NCBI RefSeq assembly: GCF_947496995.1
Contig: NZ_CANMFD010000001.1
Span: forward strand, 678,692-742,691
From: an uncultured Roseibium sp.
GTDB lineage: Bacteria; Pseudomonadota; Alphaproteobacteria; Rhizobiales; Stappiaceae
Direction: 5' to 3'
DNA: 64,000 nucleotides
Shown in pieces: positions 34,366 to 42,992 of this stretch; the first letter of the stretch is position 1, and every line of letters begins with the position of its first letter. Position numbers and translations under genes: made by a program. The notes beneath the pieces were generated by a model, which worked only from the letters and a program-made list of their open reading frames with translations, made no database searches and was not told where the DNA came from.

Positions 34366-35442
34366 TCACCGCGCGCACTGCGAGGAATTGCCTTTGGGAA
34401 GCAGGTAGGGCAGGAGCGCCCGCATTTGAGGTTTGTCTATTTTTCCGACCGGTTGAAGGGACAACGGGTAGTCTCCCCACCATTCGCCCGCCGCCCATGC
34501 AGTCCATCCAATCCAGATGGTGTGATGACGGTTTACGTAGTCCGCGACTGTCATCAGACCGGTCAGGCACTCGGGTGATGTCGACGCACCGAATTCACCC
34601 AGAAAACCTCTGAAGCTGTTCCGGTCCAGCCACTCTGTGACTTTTTTCAGGGCCAGAATGGCATCGTCTACGCGAGAACAATTGTTCTTCGTGCCTGAGA
34701 AGTCACTATCCATGTACTGGTGAAACTCGAAAGCCAAATTGTCTGCCGGGTCTGAGATTTGTTCAAACAGCTGCGCATTTGAGCCCCCCTCCTGCTCGTC
34801 GAACCAATGTGAGGCCCCGGTCCACATGTTACCGGGAATCAGAACAAGATTTTCGGCATTTGCCTGGCGAATTGCTGCAAGGGCTTCCTGGGCCGCATCG
34901 AACCAGACCTTCGATGGAATGTCGGCGGGTTCGTTCATCACCCCGAAGACAACTTCATTATTGCCCGCGAAATGATGCGCAAGACGACCCCAGAAATCCG
35001 CTAGCGCCTTTGCAGGCACCTCCCCGGCACCGATTTTCTGCCCCCTGAATGACGCATAATTGTGAGGATCCAAAACGACGGAGAGACCCCTGATGTTTGC
35101 ACGTTTGACTGTGTCCTGAAGGCGTGCGAGCTCGGCGGCGTCAAGATCAGTAAAGAGGTACGGTTGCAGCCGTTCCCAGAGAAAGGGGAGGCGAATTGCG
35201 TTCATATGCCTGGATACAGCCCAATCCAGGGTACCATCGGACGGGTAGATATAGGCGGTTTCGTAGATTCCTTCAGCATCGCCATATTCACCTCCTGAAA
35301 CGTTGACGCCGCGCAGGCAGCCAATCTCTTCCGCCTGCAGCATCGAGGACATGATTATGATGGCAGCCAGAGCTGCGATTACTGCCGCAAAAAACCGTGC
35401 GTGTCGCTTTTCGGACGGGCAGTAAGGAAAAACCAGTATCAT
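34366..35442 (-). CDS. GH5 family endoglucanase (cellulase-like)
   Basis: 358-aa secreted glycoside hydrolase of family 5. The N-terminal signal peptide is long (about residues 1-37, hydrophobic core 18-34). The acid/base is E171 in GVMNEP and the nucleophile E283 in FLGEFG, both in the canonical context; HNY near 127-129 and HQY near 241-243 match conserved GH5 barrel positions. Likely trims or degrades the exopolysaccharide in the periplasm, as GH enzymes inside EPS loci often do (inference). A run of eight G lies just upstream of its start. Confidence 0.9.
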   Translation of the reverse strand: MILVFPYCPSEKRHARFFAAVIAALAAIIIMSSMLQAEEIGCLRGVNVSGGEYGDAEGIYETAYIYPSDGTLDWAVSRHMNAIRLPFLWERLQPYLFTDLDAAELARLQDTVKRANIRGLSVVLDPHNYASFRGQKIGAGEVPAKALADFWGRLAHHFAGNNEVVFGVMNEPADIPSKVWFDAAQEALAAIRQANAENLVLIPGNMWTGASHWFDEQEGGSNAQLFEQISDPADNLAFEFHQYMDSDFSGTKNNCSRVDDAILALKKVTEWLDRNSFRGFLGEFGASTSPECLTGLMTVADYVNRHHTIWIGWTAWAAGEWWGDYPLSLQPVGKIDKPQMRALLPYLLPKGNSSQCAR

Positions 35443-35462
35443 TCAGCCAATACTCACGCTTT

Positions 35463-35470
35463 GGGGGGGG
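35463..35470. repeat. G8 homopolymer upstream of the GH5 gene
   Basis: Eight consecutive G on the plus strand (eight C on the coding strand), about 20 bases upstream of the GH5 start codon. Long G/C tracts at such distances can vary in length and alter expression. The rest of 35443-35711 shows no gene. Confidence 0.85.
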
Positions 35471-35711
35471 CTTGCGGATGGCAATGCTATGTTCCGGAGT
35501 AACTGAATGTAAACGTCGTTTTCCCGCCTTCCATTATAATGCCATATTGTGCGACAGGTGCAAAAGAGAGAGCTCAAATCCGTGTCATCGCCAATGACTC
35601 TCATCGTTGTTCGGCACACTTCCTACCGAACAGCGTCAAATCACGATCAGACAAGTACTTGCTGTTGTCGGTTCGTATCTGAACGGGTCGGATAGACTCA
35701 TATGCCGTGGG

Positions 35712-36974
35712 TCAGATCTTTTGAGAACCATTCGTTCCGGTGCAGCTCCGAAACGTCCCCATGGCATCGGCGGCACCGGCCGCAATCCAGAAGAGCGCCG
35801 CCATTTTGATGGAGTAAAACGAATTTGAAACGGTCATGAGCAGAGAGATATATGTGATCGCAAGGGCCTTGAATTGCAGGGCTTTCGGATTGTTGTAAGG
35901 GGCAAACACAAAAAGAGACCACAAGGCAAGCAGCCCGATCCCGCCGATCTGCACGATGGAATATGCAAAGCCATTGTCCGCAAGAATAGGACCAAAGGCC
36001 TGAACCCCGAAGAACGCTTCCATCGTGACATATTGCAACAGCTGGCTGGCGCGCAGAAGTCTGCCGGTGAAATCGTCCTCCCAGATGATTTGCGACGACC
36101 AGCCGCCATAAAGCGCAAGGGCCAGGACAATGAGCAACGGAAGCGGCCACCAGAGAATTCTTGGGATGATGAGCCCGGCTGCAGCCGCGGCAAAAAGTGC
36201 GAAAGAAACGAACATTCCGAATCGGGCGTCGGGCATCACGATGGCGATGAAGGCGGCAACGAACATCAGGACCCGATAGCGCATGCCGGAGCGAAAGAGA
36301 GCCCAAAGGCATAAAAATGCGCCGAAGTTACCCATGGTGACTGGTTCCAGAAACACGGAAGATGCGCGCAGAGTTCCAAGAAAGTTAAGGAAATTCCGGC
36401 CTTCGAGACGGGTGCTGGAAATGAAGAGGTTCGATCCTTCGACGAAGTTCGAACCCGCTTCAAGCGTGCCGCGGGCCACGTAGTAACCAAAGATATCGAT
36501 GAATTGCGTATAGAGCTCCAGAAAGAAGAATTCGAAAAAGCCGATAGCGAGAATGAGTATGGCACTTAACCAGATAAGCCTGTCGGCGTCCTCGATACGG
36601 CGAAATTTTCTGCCGATGAAGTAGAACACGATGGGTATCAGGAAGTCTCTTATCGCCTTGAGATCGAGTTCCGGCCGCAGCGCCAGGATGAAGGCCATGT
36701 AGCTTATGTAGATGGCCAGAATGACATAGAGCGCGGCGTTTCTGCTGAGCGCGAGCAGAAGAGCGGCTCCCAGCAACGCCATCTCCGCCAGAATGACATG
36801 GCTCTCGGAAATTGTGAAAACGTTCGAGTTGACGAACGCGAGCATCAGATTGAACGTCAGCGTTCCGAAGGCGATCAGATAGACCGCGTTCAGCCAAAGG
36901 CGGTAGCGGTCCCGGTCGCGCTCGCCGAGCGCCCTGGAAAGCTCCCGGCGGTCAAGGGTGTTATAGGACAACAT
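35712..36974 (-). CDS. Wzy/O-antigen polymerase-like membrane protein
   Basis: About 420-aa polytopic membrane protein with roughly 10-11 hydrophobic spans and a large central periplasmic loop (about 145-200) containing polar and Arg residues, as in Wzy polymerases and GumE. It polymerises repeat units delivered by the flippase (family knowledge). The ATG at 36974 overlaps the chain-length gene stop by 14 bases, implying coupling; a further 24 codons upstream are open but hydrophilic and unlike the family. Assignment rests on topology and context. Confidence 0.78.
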   Translation of the reverse strand: MLSYNTLDRRELSRALGERDRDRYRLWLNAVYLIAFGTLTFNLMLAFVNSNVFTISESHVILAEMALLGAALLLALSRNAALYVILAIYISYMAFILALRPELDLKAIRDFLIPIVFYFIGRKFRRIEDADRLIWLSAILILAIGFFEFFFLELYTQFIDIFGYYVARGTLEAGSNFVEGSNLFISSTRLEGRNFLNFLGTLRASSVFLEPVTMGNFGAFLCLWALFRSGMRYRVLMFVAAFIAIVMPDARFGMFVSFALFAAAAAGLIIPRILWWPLPLLIVLALALYGGWSSQIIWEDDFTGRLLRASQLLQYVTMEAFFGVQAFGPILADNGFAYSIVQIGGIGLLALWSLFVFAPYNNPKALQFKALAITYISLLMTVSNSFYSIKMAALFWIAAGAADAMGTFRSCTGTNGSQKI

Positions 36975-39024
36975 TCCCGATAATCCGGTCCTGCCAGGGT
37001 TCCAGGTAGGCGAGGGTCCGCTTGCAATCTTGCATGCTGATGCCATCGAGCGCCGTGATCAGTATGATGGTGTCGCAGTGGCGCAGCAGCACCGGCAGCA
37101 GCGGGCTCTTGTCGATATTGCCCGCGTCGACCAGGAGAAAAGCTTCGTTCGCAGTGTTCAGATCGCCGCTCGAGGCATATTTCCGGCGTGGGTTGATCTG
37201 TTCGACCTGCAGGTATTTGCTGAGCCCCGAGTGGCCGGGCAGGTCAGGTTGCCGGTCCTGGTTTTCGGGCGATCCGCTGGCACCCCCGGCACCTCCGGAG
37301 AGCTTGGCGGTGAGCCGGTTGAGCAAACCCGGGTTGCCGTTTTCAGAGAGCGCGGGTGTCTGACGAGCGGGCTGCTCGTGCCCCGTGGTATGCGCGAACA
37401 GCACCTCCTGCCCCATCTCGTGCAGCTCTTCTGCAACCTTGCGGGTAAACTTGAAGGTGTCGCCTGTTTCCCCGATGGAAAGCACCAGGATATTGGCCGA
37501 CCTGCTATCGGGAAGGCTCTGCCGGATTGCATAGGCAACGCGGGTCTGGGCAATACCCTGCAGCGAGGAACTTGATGTCCTGCCGCCGAACAGGCCTTTC
37601 AAAGGCCGGAATGAGCCGGAACGGTCGCCGGTTTCATTCAGCTTGGCGAGAATTGGAATGCCCGTTTCGGCAACCAGTTGCCGTTCGGATGCGACCGGCC
37701 CCTTGAGAATGGCAAGCCCGAGAATGCCTGCCGCGGCAGTCATGAAGCCGAAAACCATGGCCGCCGCCAGCACGATGCTGCCGCGCGGTCCGTTCGGAGA
37801 AGAAGGGACAGTCGCGGTGGACAGGATGCGCGAGGAATTGGTGTCCAGTTCGGGCAGTTCTTCCAGCTCCCGCGCCCGCTTCAGGAAGGCATCGTAGACC
37901 GCGCGGCTGGCATCCGCGTCGCTCTGCAGCTGCCGCAGTTCAATGAGCGCCTGACCCTGGGTGGTGTTTTGCGACTGAAGATACTCCGACTGCCGTTCCA
38001 GGGCGTCGAGCGTTGCCTGCGCCTGCTCGTACTGGCTGCGGACGTTGGTCTTGATCCTCTGCAGCTCGTCCTGGATCTGGCGTTTGGTGTTGTTCACCTG
38101 GGAACGGAGTTCAAGCAGGGTGGGGTGGTTGGCACCGAGTGTGGTTGCCGCTTCGGCTTCCTGCTGGGCTGCGCGCGCATATTGTACGCGCAGGGAGTTC
38201 AGAACGGAATCGGAGGCACTTTGAGGCAGTGCGCCCGATTCCACGTCGACAAGCGTAAGCGGGGCAATTCGCTCGTTGGTGGCCTTGGCGCGCTCCAGTT
38301 CGACCCGGGCTTCGGTGATCTGCGTGTTGAGCGATTCGATCTGCTGATCGACAATACTGCCGCCGCTGGTGCTGATGAGCCCCTGGCTGGCCTTGTAGGC
38401 CTCTATCGCGGCTTCGGCCTGATCGACACGGGTGCGGAGCTGGCTCGCCTGTTTGGTCAGGGAGGTGCTGGCCCGACCAAGGGATTCAGCCCGGCTGCTC
38501 TGGATCTGCTCGATATAGGCCGTCGCGGTCTCGTTGGCGATCGCCGCGGCGAGCTGTGCGTCCGGATGCGTTACCTGGATCAGAAAGACCAGCGACTGGT
38601 TGAGCCGCACGACCTCCAGGATATCCCTCAGGATTGCGAGCGTTTCTTCGCGGGCTTCGCTCGACGAGCGCGTATTGGTGGCAGACCCGAGCAGCCTCCT
38701 CAGCAGCCCGGGCCGCTTGAACGTGGGGGAATCGTCGAGATTGAGATTGTTGGCGACCTGGTTCAGGACGGGTGAGGAAAGAATGATGTAGGCCTGACTC
38801 AAGAGGTCCATGCCCTGCAGCGACTGGTTGGCAACTGTACCGGCGGGGTCGTTCTGGATCACCTGCACGCTTTCCGGCTGGATGATCAGCTCCGCACTCG
38901 TCCGGTATTGCGGTGTCTTGAGCGCCAGAAATACAACGGCAAGAGCGGCAAACAGAATGGGAAAAGCGATCAGCCAGATGATATGGCGTCTCAGGATCGC
39001 AGGGATGTCCAGGATATCAATCAT
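36961..39024 (-). CDS. GumC/Wzc-like chain-length protein with degenerate kinase domain
   Basis: 687-aa polysaccharide co-polymerase. Membrane spans lie at about 14-36 and 416-440, with a long periplasmic coiled-coil region (about 150-400) between them. The C-terminal cytoplasmic part (about 510-687) resembles a BY-kinase. The P-loop position reads SIGETGDTFKF (516-526), lacking the GKST core, and there is no terminal Tyr cluster; LLVDAG near 630-635 is the Walker A'/B-like strand. It is therefore likely a non-catalytic regulator of chain length. Divergent from the WecG-type gene. Confidence 0.85.
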   Translation of the reverse strand: MIDILDIPAILRRHIIWLIAFPILFAALAVVFLALKTPQYRTSAELIIQPESVQVIQNDPAGTVANQSLQGMDLLSQAYIILSSPVLNQVANNLNLDDSPTFKRPGLLRRLLGSATNTRSSSEAREETLAILRDILEVVRLNQSLVFLIQVTHPDAQLAAAIANETATAYIEQIQSSRAESLGRASTSLTKQASQLRTRVDQAEAAIEAYKASQGLISTSGGSIVDQQIESLNTQITEARVELERAKATNERIAPLTLVDVESGALPQSASDSVLNSLRVQYARAAQQEAEAATTLGANHPTLLELRSQVNNTKRQIQDELQRIKTNVRSQYEQAQATLDALERQSEYLQSQNTTQGQALIELRQLQSDADASRAVYDAFLKRARELEELPELDTNSSRILSTATVPSSPNGPRGSIVLAAAMVFGFMTAAAGILGLAILKGPVASERQLVAETGIPILAKLNETGDRSGSFRPLKGLFGGRTSSSSLQGIAQTRVAYAIRQSLPDSRSANILVLSIGETGDTFKFTRKVAEELHEMGQEVLFAHTTGHEQPARQTPALSENGNPGLLNRLTAKLSGGAGGASGSPENQDRQPDLPGHSGLSKYLQVEQINPRRKYASSGDLNTANEAFLLVDAGNIDKSPLLPVLLRHCDTIILITALDGISMQDCKRTLAYLEPWQDRIIGNVVL

Positions 39025-39373
39025 GTTCGCGTCTGTTGTGCCTTGTTGCAGGCTGCTCTGTGGCCCGCATTATCTTGCCTGCGGAAAAGGTCGAAATTCC
39101 CACGCGTGGCGCCAATCGCGCAGCGACCGTCCGAGTATATTCGTAAACAAACATGTTTAACGCATCGCAAACGGTCTGTGTCGCAAACGTGATTATCACT
39201 TGAAACTGGTTTGAATTGGGCAATAGTCCCACCGGCGTTGCCGTTACGGTCGCGCCAGCACCATCATGATGATCCCGTCAGCTCCGACCTTGCACGATCA
39301 TGGTGCAATTCCTTCCAAGGGTCGGGTATCTTGCATGAAAATCGGAATGGCCACGGAAGTTGGATCTTGAGCT
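39025..39373. promoter_or_regulatory. Divergent promoter region of the EPS locus
   Basis: 349 bases between the minus-strand chain-length operon and the plus-strand WecG-type gene. No gene is supported. An imperfect palindromic patch lies near the plus-strand start: TTGCAC-7-GTGCAA at 39290-39308, which could be an operator. Promoter boxes cannot be fixed. Confidence 0.45.
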
Positions 39374-40156
39374 TTGATAAACAGCGCTGAACCGCAATCT
39401 GCGTCTGAAATCGACCGCACCGAGATTGGCCCGTTCGCCATCGCGTGCCTGACATCGGAAGATTTCATTGCACGTGTCCGGGCAGCCGTCCGTCGGCGGA
39501 GCCAACTCGATATCGCGATCTGCAATGCCCACACCATCCTGACGGCGCTGGACGATCCGGGCTACGCTGACACCCTGCAGCAGATGACCCTTCTGAACGA
39601 CGGTGTCGGCATCGGACTCGCAAGCCGGTTTCTGGGGGGACGAAGCTTTCCGGAAAACCTCAACGGCACGGATCTCGTTCCTCGATTGCTGAGGGATATC
39701 GATGTGCCGTTGCGCCTGTATCTTCTCGGGGCAGGGGAGCCGCAGGTCCTGGGGGCCAAAGCGCATCTGGAAGCCGTCTATCCGCAGCATCAAGTCGTCG
39801 GCTATCGCAACGGCTATTTCGAAGACAAGGATGTCGCCGGCATCCGCGCGGATATCAGCGGGTCCGGAGCGGATCTGCTCCTGGTCGCCATGGGCAATCC
39901 GCGTCAGGAGATCTTCATCACCCGCAATCGTTCTGAGCTGAAAGTACCGGTGGCGATCGGTGTCGGCGCGCTGTTCGACTTCATGTCGGGTTCCGTTGTT
40001 CGCGCACCGAAACTTGTCCGGGCGGTCGGCCTCGAGTGGCTGTTCCGGCTGCTTCAGGAACCGCGCCGCCTGTTCCGCCGCTACATCATCGGAATTCCGC
40101 GCTTTCTGGCCCTGCTGGTAAAACTGAAATTCCGCCGGATTGCCGGCAGGTCCTGA
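39374..40156 (+). CDS. WecG/TagA/CpsF family glycosyltransferase (GT26)
   Basis: 260-aa inverting glycosyltransferase of the WecG/TagA/GumM family. Family patterns seen are CNAHTILTAL near 51-60, LLNDGVGIGLASRFLG near 73-88 (catalytic Asp), GTDLVPRLL, LLGAGEPQV near 117-125 and AMGNPRQEIFI near 172-182. It adds a sugar to a polyprenyl-linked EPS intermediate; GumM of xanthan synthesis is a relative. The start is probably TTG at 39374. It ends 13 bases before the convergent cobK, marking the EPS/B12 boundary. Confidence 0.87.
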   Translation: MINSAEPQSASEIDRTEIGPFAIACLTSEDFIARVRAAVRRRSQLDIAICNAHTILTALDDPGYADTLQQMTLLNDGVGIGLASRFLGGRSFPENLNGTDLVPRLLRDIDVPLRLYLLGAGEPQVLGAKAHLEAVYPQHQVVGYRNGYFEDKDVAGIRADISGSGADLLLVAMGNPRQEIFITRNRSELKVPVAIGVGALFDFMSGSVVRAPKLVRAVGLEWLFRLLQEPRRLFRRYIIGIPRFLALLVKLKFRRIAGRS

Positions 40157-40169
40157 TTGCGCTCAGCCC

Positions 40170-40931
40170 CTAGATGCTCTTGGAGAGATACGGCTGAAGG
40201 CAGCGTATCAACCCGGCGACACTGTCCGCGCTCGGTGCTTCCGGCAGGTCGGGCCGCCGGACCATGATGACCGGCAGGCCGAGGTGCCTGGCCGCCTTGA
40301 TCTTGGCGCTGGAGCGTTTGCCGCCGCTGTTCTTGGTGACGACATGCGTGATCCGCCGGTCCTTGAAGAGAGCGATTTCCTTTTCCGCCAGTTTCGGCGG
40401 GCGGGACAGGATCAGTTCCCAGTGATCCGGTAGCACTGCCTCGGGTGGTTCGATCATGCGGACAACGGCATGGATATCCGGTCGCCGCGTGAAACAGCCG
40501 ATGTCCTTCCGGCCGATTGCCAGAAACGCGCGGGCATCGGAGGGCAGGGCCGAGGCCGCTTCTTCCATGGAGGCGGCATTCACCCAGATATCCCCCTCGA
40601 CCGGCACCCATCCCTGGCGCTCAAGCCGGAGCAGAGGAATATCGGTCGATGTTGCCGCCGCCACCGCGTTGCAGCTCATCTGTGCCGCGAACGGATGAGT
40701 GGCATCGACAATCACCGAAACAGCCTCCCCGATCAGGTAGTTGGAGAGGCCTTCGACCCCGCCAAAGCCGCCGACACGCACCGGAACGCCGGGATCGGGC
40801 AGGTCGCGCACCACGCCCGCATAGGACGCCGTGATCCGGGTCTTTGGGAACGTTTCCGCCAGCGCGCCGGCAAGCAGGCGCGCCTCCCGGGTGCCTGCAA
40901 GCAGGAGAATGTGATCAGGCTTGGCTGTCAA
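40170..40931 (-). CDS. cobK: Precorrin-6A reductase
   Basis: 253-aa NADPH-dependent reductase of the corrin ring (CobK/CbiJ). Opening ILLLAGTREARLLAGALAE (9-27) is the Rossmann-like signature; DATHPFAAQMS near 76-86 and KNSGGKRSSAKIKAA near 199-213 are conserved in the family. It reduces precorrin-6A (or the cobalt form) to 6B. The start overlaps the cbiD 3' end by 17 bases, so the two are co-translated. Confidence 0.92.
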   Translation of the reverse strand: MTAKPDHILLLAGTREARLLAGALAETFPKTRITASYAGVVRDLPDPGVPVRVGGFGGVEGLSNYLIGEAVSVIVDATHPFAAQMSCNAVAAATSTDIPLLRLERQGWVPVEGDIWVNAASMEEAASALPSDARAFLAIGRKDIGCFTRRPDIHAVVRMIEPPEAVLPDHWELILSRPPKLAEKEIALFKDRRITHVVTKNSGGKRSSAKIKAARHLGLPVIMVRRPDLPEAPSADSVAGLIRCLQPYLSKSI

Positions 40932-42015
40932 AACCGCATTCTCCCAGCACCTTGCCCTCGCGGTCCGTGATCAGCACTTCCACCGCAACCGGTGCCTCCT
41001 TGAGGATACCGCGGACGGCGGTTTTCGTCTTTTTGGCCAGAGCGTTACTGAGGCCGATCCCCGCTTCAAGCGAATGATCAAGCACTTCCTTGGCCGTGTT
41101 GGCGGACCCGGCCGCTGAAATCATCGCAGCCGGCGCATCGCATTCCCTCAAGAGTTCCTGAAGAAACCAGAAGTTTACGGAACTGCGAGCGGAGTGGAGA
41201 TCCAGCGCCCCCTGTGCCAGTTTGGAAAACTTGGCGAAGCCGCCAGCAAGCGTCAGCTTGTCGATCGGATGGTGGCGCAGATATTTCAAGAGACCACCGG
41301 CAAAATCTCCCATGTCCAGATAGGCAGCGTCCGGCAAGTCGTAGCGGCTGCGGATTGCGTCTTCCGAGGCAGCGCCCGTCGCCCCGGCGACATGGGTCAG
41401 TCCGATGGCCCGGGCGACATCGACGCCGCGATGGATCGAGGCGATCCAGGACGCACAGGAAAACGGCCGCACGATGCCTGTCGTCCCGAGTACGGAAAGA
41501 CCGCCGGCGATACCGAGGCGCGGGTTCATTGTCTTCAGCGCAAGCGCCGCGCCTCCCTCGATGGAAATCTCGATCTCGACATCGCCGGAAGCGTCATGGA
41601 GGCAGGCGACTTCATCGATCGCTGTCTGCATCATCCGGCGCGGCACCGGATTGATCGCGGGTTCGCCGGGAGGAATAGGCAGGCCAGGAAGCGTGACGGT
41701 GCCCACGCCTTCACCCGCCTTGAAATGCACCCCGTCGCCCTTGCCAAGCAGGCGGACTGTCGAGGAGATGAGCGCCCCATGGGTAACATCGGGGTCGTCA
41801 CCGGCGTCCTTGGTGATCGTCGCCGTGGCTTCTTCCGCCGAGTGGCTGTGCCGGGTCAGCACGAAACTTGCGGTTCCGCCCTTGGGCAGCGTGATCTCCA
41901 CGGGATCGGGAAACGCGCCGGTCAGAAGCGCGGTGTAGGCGGCCTTTGCCGCCGCCGTGGCGCAGGCGCCCGTCGTCCACCCGCGCCGAAGCTCTTTTGG
42001 CTCAACAATCGACAT
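40915..42015 (-). CDS. cbiD: Cobalt-precorrin-5B C1-methyltransferase (CbiD)
   Basis: 366-aa CbiD. Family motifs include LRRGWTTGACATAAAKAA (9-26) and GEPAINPVPRRMM near 117-129. CbiD methylates C-1 and replaces CobF of the oxygen-dependent route; it belongs to the cobalt-early pathway (family knowledge). First gene of a two-gene minus-strand unit with cobK, divergent from cobA across 110 bases that probably hold the promoters. Confidence 0.94.
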   Translation of the reverse strand: MSIVEPKELRRGWTTGACATAAAKAAYTALLTGAFPDPVEITLPKGGTASFVLTRHSHSAEEATATITKDAGDDPDVTHGALISSTVRLLGKGDGVHFKAGEGVGTVTLPGLPIPPGEPAINPVPRRMMQTAIDEVACLHDASGDVEIEISIEGGAALALKTMNPRLGIAGGLSVLGTTGIVRPFSCASWIASIHRGVDVARAIGLTHVAGATGAASEDAIRSRYDLPDAAYLDMGDFAGGLLKYLRHHPIDKLTLAGGFAKFSKLAQGALDLHSARSSVNFWFLQELLRECDAPAAMISAAGSANTAKEVLDHSLEAGIGLSNALAKKTKTAVRGILKEAPVAVEVLITDREGKVLGECGFDSQA

Positions 42016-42125
42016 GATCCCTCTATAGCGAATGTCGCGCGGCTTTGCGCTGAAATGTCGTTTTCGGCGTGTTCCGCATCGCGGAATCGCTTGGCGCTTG
42101 CCGCTCAGCCGGGTAAACAGGACCC

Positions 42126-42992
42126 ATGAACGGCAATGAAAGCAACATCACTGTGCCTGCCGGCCTGCCGGAATTCGAGCCCGGCTGGGTGTGGCTTGCT
42201 GGCGCAGGTCCTGGAGACCCGGGCCTGTTGACCCTGCACGCCCTGAACGGTCTGCGGCAGGCCGACGTGATCGTCTACGATGCGCTTGTCGACCAAAGTA
42301 TTCTCAGCTGGGCAAAACCCGGCGCGGTGACCGACTATGCCGGCAAGCGCGGCGGCAAGCCGAGCCCCCAGCAGCGCGACATAACCCTGAAGCTGATCGA
42401 CCACGCCCGCAAGGGCAAACGGGTTCTGCGTCTCAAAGGGGGCGATCCGTTCGTGTTCGGCCGGGGCGGCGAAGAAGCGCTGGGCCTGGTTGCGGCAGGC
42501 GTGCCGTTTCGGGTCATCCCCGGGATCACCGCCGGCATCGGCGGCCTGGCTTACGCGGGCATCCCGGCAACCCATAGGGACTGCAACCAGGCGGTCACCT
42601 TTCTCACCGGCCATGACCAGACCGGCCTGACGCCGGACGCGGTCAATTGGGACGGCATTGCAAAGGGCTCGCCGGTGATCGTCATGTACATGGCGATGAA
42701 GCATCTGGAAGCCATAGCCGGCAAACTGATTGCCGGTGGACGGTCTGTGGATGAGCCTGTGGGTATCGTGTGCAATGCGTCCCTGGCCGGTCAACGGGTT
42801 CTGGAGACGACCCTGGGCCGCTGTTTCGAAGACGCGGCCGAGGCGAAGCTGGAGCCGCCGGCAATCGTCTGTGTCGGCGAAGTGGTCCGTCTGCGCAGCG
42901 GGCTCGACTGGCTCGGCGCACTCTCCGGAAAGGAGTTGATCTCCGATCCGCTCGGGCTTCGGGCAGACCGGCAGACGGCTGATGCCGGGTAA
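42126..42992 (+). CDS. cobA: Uroporphyrinogen-III C-methyltransferase
   Basis: 288-aa SUMT that makes precorrin-2 from uroporphyrinogen III with two SAM. The signatures are VWLAGAGPGDPGLLTLHA (22-39) and RLKGGDPFVFGRGGEEA near 101-117, both diagnostic. It lacks the CysG oxidase/chelatase module, so this is the stand-alone form. The stop region overlaps the cobB start by 11 bases. Supplies the entry substrate for the cluster. Confidence 0.95.
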   Translation: MNGNESNITVPAGLPEFEPGWVWLAGAGPGDPGLLTLHALNGLRQADVIVYDALVDQSILSWAKPGAVTDYAGKRGGKPSPQQRDITLKLIDHARKGKRVLRLKGGDPFVFGRGGEEALGLVAAGVPFRVIPGITAGIGGLAYAGIPATHRDCNQAVTFLTGHDQTGLTPDAVNWDGIAKGSPVIVMYMAMKHLEAIAGKLIAGGRSVDEPVGIVCNASLAGQRVLETTLGRCFEDAAEAKLEPPAIVCVGEVVRLRSGLDWLGALSGKELISDPLGLRADRQTADAG

